DNA of 64,000 bases. Source: Lucinisca nassula (lineage: Eukaryota > Mollusca > Bivalvia > Lucinida > Lucinidae). The notes below the pieces were generated by a model that saw nothing but the letters and a program-made list of their open reading frames with translations, was not told the DNA's origin and made no database searches. Location: positions 67,665,899-67,729,898 of the forward strand of contig OY757019.1 in the NCBI GenBank assembly GCA_963580285.1. Direction: 5' to 3'. A program made the translations under genes and the position numbers. This document shows positions 47,501-56,185 of the stretch, piece after piece. The first letter of the stretch is position 1; each line of letters starts with the position of its first letter.

Positions 47501-47996
47501 GCTTCATACCTAATATCAAAGACCTGGGCCTTGCGGTTTCAGAGAAGAAGATTTTTAAAGATTTTCCCCATATAAGCCCATGCAAAACCAAAAGGCCCCC
47601 GTGCGGGGGCATTTTTGGCCCCAGCACTATAATTTGAACAATCTTGGTAGGGGTCCACTAGATGAAGCTTCATACCAAATATCAAAGACCTGGGCCTTGC
47701 GGTTTCAGAGAAGAAGATTTTTTAAGTTTTCAGTGAAAAAAATCTATTTTTGGCTCCTGTGACCTATATGTGCAATGGACCGGAACCATTTGAACAACTT
47801 TGAAAGGGGACTACCTAAGGATCATTCCTGTGAAGTTTGGTCAAAATCCGATCAGTGGTTTAGGAGGAGATGTCGTTTGAAGAAAAGTTTACGGACGCAC
47901 GGACGCACGCACGCACGCACGGACGGACGCACGACGGACGACGGACAAAAAGGGATCCCAAAAGCTCACCTTGTCACTACGTGACAGGTGAGCTAA
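44519..47996 (+). mobile_element. A4: large A element nested in K
   Basis: The 5' end is ACAAGAGGGCCCAGAGGG, CCCTGGTTCGCTCACCTG. About eighteen monomers of 165-166 bp are followed by the A 3' domain from 47710 and the hairpin TTGTCAC-TAC-GTGACA, GGTGAGCTAA at 47996. Monomers from 45380 to 47700 form a higher-order pattern (see findings). The long minus-strand frames (for example 45381-45800) come from the 165-bp period. K sequence TTTCATAAA and AAACACAAAACC flanks it. Confidence 0.9.
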
Positions 47997-48920
47997 AAAC
48001 ACAAAACCTGTAAAGGCAAATATGGTGAATATTTTCATATAGTCTCAGCCTCCTAGAGCATATGGTTTCTGAGGAGATGATTTTTTAAGTATTTTTTGTC
48101 TATTTTTCGTATTTTGGTTTCCATGGCAACCAACGAAAATGAGCAGAAGGCCTAAAATCATACGGCAGATAGTAGATCGCCTATGGAACATTTCTTTGAA
48201 AGTTTTGTCAAAATATCTGCAAAGCTTGGCAGTAAATGCCATTTTTCTATTTTCCCCATTATAAGTCTATGGGCACTCTAAGTTGCCATAGCAACCAAAC
48301 TAATGAGCCGATTTTCCTTAAAAACACAAACTTTCAATCCCCCTGCCTAAGGATGCTACAGATGAAATTTGGGCTGAATCGGCCCAGTGGCTTCAGAGAG
48401 GATGTCGTTTGAAAATGTTGACGAAGACGCAGACGACGACGGACAACTGCATTTCCTATAAGCTCCCCCGGAGCCTTCGGCTCTGGTGAGCTAAAAATCC
48501 ACTGTTTTGCCGTTTTTCCATACAAATGTCTAAGTGACCAAATTTGACCTTGACGTAAAACAGGTCAAGGTCAACCAAAGGTCATCATTTGAACAAACTT
48601 GGTAGGGCCTGAGTCCCCAATGCTGCATACCAAGTTTCAAGATCATCTGCTATTTGGTTCTTGAGAAGAAGATTTTTAAAAGTTTTTACCATATATGGGC
48701 ATGGCGGCCATATTTGTCATGTGACCCAGTCCTCTCGAACAAACTTTCGTTCCCCCTTCACATAGAGGCTCCACATGTAATTTGGTTTCAATTGGCCAAG
48801 TAGTTTCAGAGGAGATGTTGTTTGAAAATGTTGACGACGAAGACACAGACGACAACGGACGACGGACCAATGCCTATACTATAAGCTCCCCTGGAGCCTT
48901 CGGCTCTGGTGAGCTAAAAA

Positions 48921-49006
48921 TTACAGAGACGAAACAAGGTTGAGGACTCGACAGCATACAACAATAGAATTGCTGGAGCAAAAGAAAAGCAACAGTAAGA
49001 CTCCGA
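48921..49006 (-). mobile_element. Penelope-like tail fragment, right part
   Basis: This continues the fragment cut at 38276 (GAGGACTCGACAGC, TTGCTGGAGCAAAAGAAAA, AGTAAGACTCCGAG) and ends where A monomers resume. It is the 5'-truncated end of the retrocopy. Confidence 0.65.
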
Positions 49007-50205
49007 GGGGCTATAATTTGAACAATTTTGATAGAGGTCCACTAGATGAAGCTTTATACTTAATATCAAAGACCTTTTTTTTTAAATTTCCCAATATAAG
49101 TCAATGTAAAACAGAAAGGCCCCAGGGCGGGGGCATTTTTTGGCCCAAGGACTATGATTTGAACAATCTTGGTAGAGGTGCACTAGATGAAGCTACACAC
49201 CAAATATCAAAGACCTGGGACATGCGGTTTCGGAGAAGAAGATTTTTAAAGATTTTCCCTGTATAAGCCAATGTTAAGCCCCGCAGGTGGGGGCATTTAT
49301 CGCACCAGGCCTATAATTTGAAAATTCTTGATAGAGGTCCACTAGTTGAAGCTTCATGCAAAATATCAAAGAACTGGGCCTTGCAGTTTCAGAGAAGAAG
49401 AGTTTTAAAGATTTTCCCTCTATAAGTCTATGTAAAACCAAAGAGCCCCGGGGCTGGGGCATTTTTGGTCCCAGGGCTATAATTTAAACAATCTTGGTAG
49501 AGGTCCACTAGATGTAGCTTTATATCAAATATCAAAGACCTGGGCCTTGTGGTTTCAGAGATGAAGATTTAAATATTTTTCCTATATATGCCTATGAAAA
49601 ACCAAAGGGTGCCGGGGCGGGGACTTTTTTGGCCCTAGGGCTATAATTTGAACAATCTTGATACAGGTCCACCAGATAAAGCTTAACACCCAATATCAAA
49701 GACCTGTGCCTTGCGGTTTCAGAGAAGATTCTTAAAGATTTTCCCTTTATAAGCCTATGTAAAACCAAAGGCCTCCGGGGCGGGGGCAGCTTTAATTTGA
49801 ATAATTTGGTAGAGGTCCACTAGATGAAGCTTCATACCAAATATCAAAGACCTTGGCCGTGCGGTTTCAGAGAAGAAGATTTTAAAGATTTTCCCTATGT
49901 AAGCCTATGTTAAACCAAAGGCCCCCAGGTTGGTGGCATTTATCCCACTATAATTTGAACAATCTTGATAGAGGCCTACTAGATTAAGCTTCACACCAAA
50001 TATCAAAGAACTGGACCATGCGCTTTTCCCTACATAAGTCTTTGTAAAACCAAAGGGCCCCAGGGCGGGGGCATTTTTGGCCCCATGGCTGTAATTTGAA
50101 AAATCTTGGTAGAGGTCTACTAGATGTAGCTTCATACCAAGTATCAAAGACCTGGGCCTTGTGGTTTCAGAGAAGAAGATTTATAAAGATTTTCCCTATG
50201 TAAAA
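49007..50205 (+). mobile_element. A5: right part
   Basis: About seven diverged A monomers (GGGGCTATAATTTGAACAAT, TAGAGGTCCACTAGATGAAG). Several are shortened. The last stops at AAACCAAAGGCCCCG, where B-like sequence starts; no A-type 3' hairpin follows. Confidence 0.65.
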
Positions 50206-50626
50206 CCAAAGGCCCCGTTTTTCAAATGGGCGTATAAAAATGCATTTTTTTACCCTTTTTCCATTGAAAAGCCTAAGGAACCAAATTTTACCTTGGCAGA
50301 AAATACGTCAAGGTCAACCTAGGGTCATCATATTTGCAAACATGGTAGTACTCAGTCACCCGATGCTACATACCAAGTTTCAGCCCAGTGGTTCTGAAGA
50401 TGAAGATTTTTAAAGGTTTTTACCATATTTGGGCATGGCAGCCAACTTGGTCATGTGACCTGGACCATACTTACAAACTTTCATTCCCCAATTGCCAGGA
50501 GGCTGCAAATGAAATTTAATTAGAATTGGGCCATTGGTTTCAGAGAAGAAGACATTTGAAAATGGTGGATGACAGAGGATTACCATTCTATAAGCTCCCC
50601 CAGAGCCTGCGGCTCAGGGGAGCTAA
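50206..50626 (+). mobile_element. B-like 3' segment
   Basis: Diverged B sequence (CCAAATTTTACCTTGGCAG, TACATACCAAGTTTCAG, GGCATGGCAGCCAACTTGGT) ends in a microsatellite-poor 3' end, CAGAGCCTGCGGCTCAGGG, GAGCTAA at 50626. The stem GAGCC-TGC-GGCTC is intact. Confidence 0.6.
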
Positions 50627-51481
50627 AAACGGCGAGGACTCAACAGCAACAAACCACTGAAATGCTGGATCAAAAGAAACTAGAACTGTCAGAGGATCTG
50701 GCTATAGCCCTGCTATAGCGCTATCAGAAAAGAAAAATAAAAGAAAAACAATGTTTTCAGCTTTCAGCCTCTAATTAAAGATGGTAAAAAGGCAATCAAG
50801 AGTTATGGATATGGACTCTGCACATTGTCTCATGGTGCTTTACATTTGTGTGAAGTTTCATGAAAATATCTCAAATGTTTTTTGTGTTATGGAGCGGACA
50901 AGGTCAAAATTGCTATTCTTGCAATGTTCAAAGGGCAATAACTCCAAAAGTAAGCAATCCAGAGTTATGGTTCATGTGCTCTGCACATCGTCTTATAGTG
51001 TTTTACATTTGTGTGATGTTTCATGAAAATATCTCTAACGGTTTTCGAGTTATGGAGTGCACAAGGTTAAAATTGCCATTTTTTCAATGTTCAAAGGGCA
51101 ATAACTCCTAAAGTTGGCAATCCACAGTTATGGTTCATGCTCTCTGCACATTGTCCCATAGTGTTATACATTTCTGTGAAGTTTCATGAAAATAAGTCGA
51201 ACGGTTTTCGCGTTTTTATGAATAACGGAATTTTTTCAATGTTCAAAGGGCAATAACTCCAAAAGTAGGCAATCCAGAGTTATGGTTCATGCGCTCTGCA
51301 CATTGTCCCATAGTGTTATACATTTCTGTGAAGTTTCATGAAAATACCACAAAACAGTTTTTGAGTTACGATAAATAAAGGAAATACGGAAGTACGGAAT
51401 TACGGAATCACAGAAGGACAAGGCAAATCCAATATAGCCCCCACTTTTTCAAAGCGTGGCTATAACCAACAGTCTCCGTTG
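50627..51481 (-). mobile_element. Penelope-like tail fragment split by E3
   Basis: Positions 50627-50678 (GAGGACTCAACAGC, CCACTGAAATGCTGGATC, AAAAGAAA) and 51466-51481 (CCAACAGTCTCCG) are adjacent in the Penelope-like tail (compare 18449-18510). E3 inserted exactly between them. The fragment itself lies between B-like segments. Confidence 0.65.
50679..51465 (+). mobile_element. E3: E-type element with a second X motif
   Basis: The 5' end is ACTAGAACTGTCAGAGGATC, then TATAGCCCTGC. The 3' end is ATATAGCCCCCACTTTTTC, AAAGCGTGGCTATAA. Four monomers of about 160-170 bp (GTTCAAAGGGCAATAACTCC, CTCTGCACATTGTC, GTGTGAAGTTTCATGAAAAT) are present, ending in a GGAA/TACGGAA tract. E4 is a longer copy. 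Confidence 0.8.
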
Positions 51482-51791
51482 GCAATGCAACCAAATTTGA
51501 CCTTAGCGCAAAAAAGGTCAAGGTCACCCAGGGTGATCATTTGAATAAGCTATGATTGGCTCAAGTCCCCAATGCTACATACCAGATTTCATAACAATCT
51601 GCCTATTTGTTCCGGTGAAGAATTTTGTCTAGGTTATGTGACCAGGATCCCATGAACAAAATGTCGTCCCTCAGCCCATGAATGCTCCACGTTACATTTG
51701 AATTCAATCAGAACAGTCGTCTCAGAGTGTCTGAAAAATTGACGGACGACAGAGCCTTACCATACTGTAAATTGACCAATAGGTGAGCTAA
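51482..51791 (+). mobile_element. Degenerate B-like 3' end
   Basis: CAACCAAATTTGACCTTAGC, AGGTCAAGGTCACC and TGCTACATACCAGATTTCA match B monomers. A GACGGACGACAG microsatellite and GGTGAGCTAA close the segment at 51791. The inner hairpin stem is lost. Confidence 0.55.
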
Positions 51792-52011
51792 AACAGTTTA
51801 CTGACTGTTTCAAGGCAGTTCTTCTGTTATGGTTTATTATTGTTATTGTTCATCTTTGCATGTTTGTATTGCTAATAGCTTTTTTCACAGCTATTCGGCC
51901 ATTTTGTTTGAAAGTAACTGTAGTTTTGGCTATTCGCTTGTGATGCTTTCAATATGGTGATGTTGTTTTATGTTTGTGTTTCTTTCCGTTTGGTGTCTTG
52001 GACAGGAGGTG
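51792..52011 (+). mobile_element. Diverged Penelope-like tail, plus orientation
   Basis: CAAGGCAGTTCTTCTGTTAT, GGCCATTTTGTTTGAAAGTA and TTTGTGTTTCTTTCCGTTTG match the reverse complement of the 18063-18290 region with many differences. It is an older copy in the opposite orientation. Confidence 0.55.
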
Positions 52012-52056
52012 TGAGTCCTGATCATTGCCCACATTTCTATTTCAAGAATTCAATAA

Positions 52057-53854
52057 ACATGAGGGCCATGATGGCCCTGGATCTCTCACCTGATCCATAG
52101 AGTAACAAGTGGGCCCCGGGGAGGGCCATTATTAACCCCAGGGCTATAATGTGCATAATGCTGAGGGAGGTGTAAATAGGTGAAGCTTCATACCAAATAT
52201 CAACAAAGTTACACAACAAGACCTGGGCCTTGCGGTTTCAGAGAAGAAAATTTTTTTTAAAGATATTCCCTACATAAGCCTATGTAAAACCAAATGGTCC
52301 CATGGTGGGGGCATTTTTGGCCTCAGGGCTATAATTTAATCAATCTTGATAGAGGTCCACTAGATGAAGCTTCACACCAAATATCAAAGACCTGGGCCTT
52401 GCAGTTTCAGAGAAGAAGATTTTTAAAGAATTCCCTATATAAGTCCATGTAAAACCAAAGGGTCTCGGGGAAGGGCCATTTTTGGCCCCAGGGCTATAAT
52501 TTGAACAATCTTGATAGAGGTCCACTAGATGAAATTTCAAAACAAATATCAAAGACATAGGCCTAATGATTTCAGATGAGAAGATTTTTAAAGAATTTCC
52601 CTATACAAGACTATGTAAAACCAAAGGGCCCCCAGAGGCGGGGGCATTTTTGGTCTCAGGGCTAATATTTGAACAATCTTGGTAGAGGTCCACTAGATGA
52701 AGCTTCATACCAACTATCAAAGACCTAGGCCTTGTTGTTTCAGAGAAGAAGATTTTTCCAGATTTTCCGTATATAAGTCTATGTAAAACCAAAGGGCCCC
52801 GGAGTGGGGGCATTTTGGCAGCAAGGCTATAATTTGAACAATCTTGGTAGAGGTCCACAAGATGAAGTTTCATACCAAATATCAAAGACCTGGGCTTTGC
52901 AATTTTCAGAGATGATTTTTAAAGATTTTCCATATATAAGCCTATGTAAAGCCAATTGGTTCCGGGGCGGGTGCATTTTTGGCCCCAGCATTATAATTTG
53001 AACAATCTTGGTAGAGGTCCACTAGATGAAGCTTCATACCAAATAGCAAAGACCTGGGCCTTGGGGTTTCAGAGGAGAAGATTTTTAAAGAGTTTCCCTA
53101 TATAAGCCCATGGTAAACAAAAGGGCCCCGGGGCGGGGGCATTTTTGGCCCCAGCACCATAATTTGAACAATCTTGGTAGGGGTCTACTAGATGAAGCTT
53201 CATACCAAATATCAAAGACCTGGGCCTTGCGGTTTTAGAGAAGAAGATTTTTAAAGATTTTCCCTATTTAAGCCTATGTAAAACCAAAGGGCCCTGGGGC
53301 GGGGGCATTTTTGGCCCCAGCACTGTAATTTGAACAATCTTGGTAGGGGTCCACTAGATGAAGTTTCATACCAAATATCAAAGACCTCGGCCTTGTGGTT
53401 TCAGAGAAGAAGATTTTTAAAGATTTTCCCTATATAAGCCCATGCAAAACCAAAGGGCCCCAGGGCGGGGGCATTTTTGGGCCCAGCACTGTAATTTGAA
53501 CAATCTTGGTAGGGGTCCACTAGATGAAGCTTCATACCAAATATCAAAGACCTGGGCCTTGTGGTTTCAGAGAAGAAGATTTTTTAAGTTTTCGGTGAAA
53601 AAAAAAATCTATTTTTGGCTCCTGTGATCTAGATGTGCAACAGACCGGAACCATTTGAACAACTTTGAAAAAGGACTACCTAAGGATCATTCCTGTGAAG
53701 TTTGGTAAAAATTTGATCAGTGGTTTAGGAGGAGATGTTGTTTGAAGAAATTGTTTACGCAGGGATGCATGCACGGACGGACGCCCGCACGAATGCACTA
53801 CGGACAAAAAGTGGTCTCAAAAGCTCACCTCGTCACTGCGTGACGGTGAGCTAA
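52057..53854 (+). mobile_element. A8: A element next to a host exon
   Basis: The 5' end is ACATGAGGGCCATGATGG, CTCTCACCTGATCCATAG. About eight monomers follow, then the 3' domain from 53580, ACGG microsatellite remnants, and the hairpin CTCACCTCGTCAC-TGC-GTGACGG, TGAGCTAA at 53854. Its last base is only 8 bp from the splice donor of the exon at 53863-53994, so it lies in that gene's intron in reverse orientation to the gene. Confidence 0.85.
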
Positions 53855-53862
53855 AAACGTAC

Positions 53863-53994
53863 CATTTTACATGATGAACATTTTCTTTCTGCTCTTTGTT
53901 CCCCACACGTTGAACAACTTAGGTATTCTTCAAAATGAAATTTCTGACCATTTACACCATACATAAGGACATTCCATGATGACGGGTGATCTCC
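53863..53994 (-). CDS. Internal exon with half of a MYND zinc finger (ANKMY2-like)
   Basis: On the minus strand a strong acceptor (TATTTTTCTCTCAG, ending at 53995) opens a 132-bp exon that closes at the donor AAAATG|GTACGT (exon end 53863). It is in phase 0 at both ends, 44 codons. Cys27-x2-Cys30-x8-Cys39-x2-Cys42 (CSTCGE to CSSCKM) is the first half of a MYND-type zinc finger, a protein-interaction domain. The second half (Tyr-Cys-x2-Cys and His ligands) would be in the next exon, which is not found here. From memory, spacing and upstream residues (P..WNVL...GQ) best fit ANKMY2, an ankyrin-MYND protein linked to cilia. The exon is host sequence in a sea of repeats. Confidence in the domain is good; the gene name is tentative. 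Confidence 0.65.
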
Positions 53995-54107
53995 CTGAGA
54001 GAAAAATATACATTCAATGAAATATAAACAATGCTTAATATTAAGTCTCATTTAACAGAAGATAAAAGCTTTTCAGTCTGGATCAGAAAATATGAGAGTG
54101 AATAAGA

Positions 54108-54467
54108 AAGAAGAGGCTCAATGAGCCTAAACTGCTCACCACTTAAGTTTGGAAGTCTCTGTGGTGTAGTGGTTATGCTACTCGTCTTGGAAACCAGGAG
54201 TCACAGGATCTATCCCTGGCTTCTCCAGACTTTCGGATGATTCTTTAAACCGAGGTCTTGTCTCCGTATGACCTTAGTTGTTGTTGAGACTTAAAACTCA
54301 AACACTAACTCACCACTTAAGTTTAAAAACTTACAGATTTGACTACTGAACATACTAACGGAATTCTTTAATTGCCCCTGATGATTTACGCTACACACCA
54401 AGGTAATTCAACTTACTAATATTTTCCTTTTTCAACTGGATGCGTCTTATCATAAAGTACAAGGATA
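54108..54467 (+). mobile_element. H3: H-type 5' end plus K scrap
   Basis: The sequence AAGAGGCTCAATGAGCC, TAAACTGCTCACC matches the H1 start, and ACTTAAGTTT, TTTGACTACTGAA matches H1 again after the SINE. Near 54435-54466 it changes to a K monomer piece (GATGCGTCTTATCATAAAG) before E4 starts. No 3' end is present. Confidence 0.55.
54151..54308 (+). mobile_element. tRNA-derived SINE with 16-bp target duplication
   Basis: 158 bp flanked by a perfect direct repeat CTCACCACTTAAGTTT (54135-54150 and 54309-54324). The head has a tRNA-like A box (TGGTGTAGTGG) and B-box-like GGATCTATCC with a short paired T-stem, as needed for RNA polymerase III. The body has TTTAAACCGAGGTCTTGTCT, close to the AAACCGAGGTC core seen in many mollusc SINEs. 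It carries no genes and inserted into H3. Confidence 0.8.
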
Positions 54468-56030
54468 ACTAGAGCTGTCAGAGGATCTGACTATAGCCCC
54501 GCTTCAGCGCTGTCAGAGAAGAAAGTTATTTAAGCTGCAGAGAAAACAGTTATGAACAAGAAATAACTGTTGAAAATTTTACATTATCTGGAAAAACTCT
54601 AAGAGTTGTGAGCCCTTGTCCCTCATTTCAATGAGCATGATACATTACCAGAATGTCCATGTTTATACTAAATTTCATCTTCCATTTTTCAATGTTCAAA
54701 GGGTAATAACTCCTAAAGTAGGCAAATCAGAGTCAGGGTTCCTGCGCTCTGCACATTGTCTCATGGTGCTTTACACTTGTGTGAAGTGTCATGAAAATAT
54801 CTCAAATGGTTTGTGAGTTATGGAGCCGACACAGTCAAAATTGCCTTTTTAAATGTTCAAAGGGCAATAACTCCTAAAGTAGGCAAACCAGAGTTATGGT
54901 TCCTGCACTCTGCACATCATCTCAAGGTGCTTTTCATTTATTTGAAGTTTCATGAAAATATCAGAAACGGTTATGGAGCGGACATAGTTAAAATTGCCAT
55001 TTTTTAATATTCAAAAGCCTATAACTGAAAAAGTAGACAATCCAGAGTTTGGGTTCCTGCGCTCTGCACACGTAATATGGTGCTTTACATTTGTGTGAAG
55101 TTTCATAAAATTATCTCAAACGGTTTTTGAGTTATCGAGCAAAGACGGCTAAAATTGATATTTTTCAATATTCAAAGGGAAATAACTCAAAAATTAGGCA
55201 ATCCAGAGTTATGGTTCCTGCACTCTGCACACCATCTCATGGTGTTTAATGTTTGTGTGAAGTTTCATGAAAATATGTGAATGGGTTTTAAAGTTATGGA
55301 GCGGACTCGAAAATTGTTAACAGACACAGACAGACACACAGAAAATACGAAAACCAGAGTTATGGTTCTTGCGCTCTGCACATTGTCTCATAGTGCTTAA
55401 CATTTGTGTGAAGTTTCATGAAATTATCTCAAAGGGTTTTCGAGTTATGAAGCGGACACTGTTAAAATTGCCATTTTTCAATGTTCAAAGGGCAATAACT
55501 CCAAAAATAAGCAATGCAGAGTTATGGTTCCTGCGCTCTGCACATCGTCTCATAGTGCTTAACATTTGTGTGAAGTTTCCTAAAAATATCTCAAACGGTT
55601 TTCGAGTTATGAAGCGGACACAATTAAAATTGCCATTTTTCAATGTTCAAAGGGCAATAACTCCAAAAGTAGGCAATCCACAGTTATAATTCCTTCGCTC
55701 TGCACATTGTCTTATGGTGTTTAACATTTGTGTGAAGTTTCATGAAAATATGTTAAGCAGATACAAAGTTATGGAACCAACACAAATTAACGGAATCACG
55801 GAATTACGGAAAATGTTCAAAGGGCAATAACTCCAAAAGTAGGCAATCCACAGTTATAATTCCTTCGCTCTGCACATTGTCTTATGGTGTTTAACATTTG
55901 TGTGAAGTTTCATGAAAATATGTTAAGCAGATACAAAGTTATGGAGCCAACACAAATTAACTGAATCACGATTTGACAGAAGGACATGGCAAATCCAATA
56001 TAGCCCCACTTTTTCAAAGCGGGGCTATAA
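54468..56030 (+). mobile_element. E4: long copy of the E3 family
   Basis: The 5' end is ACTAGAGCTGTCAGAGGATC, TATAGCCCCGCTTCAGCGC. The 3' end is ATATAGCCCCACTTTTTC, AAAGCGGGGCTATAA at 56030. About nine monomers of 155-170 bp (TTCAAAGGGCAATAACTCC, GCGCTCTGCACATTGTCTCA). An internal GACA microsatellite at 55319-55345 marks an old 3' boundary, and the last two monomers are almost identical. Confidence 0.85.
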
Positions 56031-56185
56031 ATATAGTTTAGGCAAGCAAGCAAGCAAAGACTTAATTTAGTGAGCCTAAGTGAGGGTAGCAACATTAATA
56101 CATGTAATAGCTAATCTTCCATGTGGCTCTCAGTATATACAATTATTTACACAGAAACATAAATATAGACAAGTACAAGTAAAAA

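Larger units (their letters stand above)
41793..48494 (+). mobile_element. K: K-family element nested in B2
   Basis: The 5' end is ACAAGA, GGCCCATGGGCC, ACAATGCTCACCAGA. The monomers of about 145-150 bp (GAACAAGAATATATATGG, TTTAGGGGTGGGGATCTGAA, TCACTGAATGCGTCTTATCA) run from about 41960 to 44350, some sixteen copies. The 3' domain (44360-44518 and 47997-48430) includes GTTGCCATAGCAAC. The end is GGAGCCTTCGGCTCTGG, TGAGCTAA at 48494. K carries G3 (42248-42718) and A4 (44519-47996). Confidence 0.8.
38277..48917 (+). mobile_element. B2: B-family element carrying D2 and K
   Basis: The 5' end is ACAAGA, GGCCCATGGGCC, ACTACGCTCACCAGAGG. The 3' end is TGGAGCCTTCGGCTCTGG, TGAGCTAA at 48917. The B monomers occupy 38277-38463, 40291-41792 and 48495-48900. 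Each gap is filled by another element, and each junction rebuilds the B monomer. At 41792/48495, CAATTAGA plus AAATCCACTG matches CAATCAGAAAAATCCACTG. Without inserts B2 is about 2.1 kb. It sits inside the Penelope-like fragment 37866-49006. Confidence 0.85.

Noticed and set aside
45381..47627. Long minus-strand open frames with a 55-residue repeat (RPRSLIFGMKLHLVDPYQD) in A4, and similar at 1976-2422
   Set aside because: The monomer is close to 165 bp, a multiple of three, so one open monomer frame stays open by itself. Frames break wherever a monomer is 164 or 166 bp. There is no start context or domain, and the same sequence is noncoding in most copies.
54155..54230. A functional tRNA gene
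   Set aside because: The A and B boxes are tRNA-like, but the acceptor stem does not pair properly, and a SINE body and target duplication follow, so it is a SINE head.
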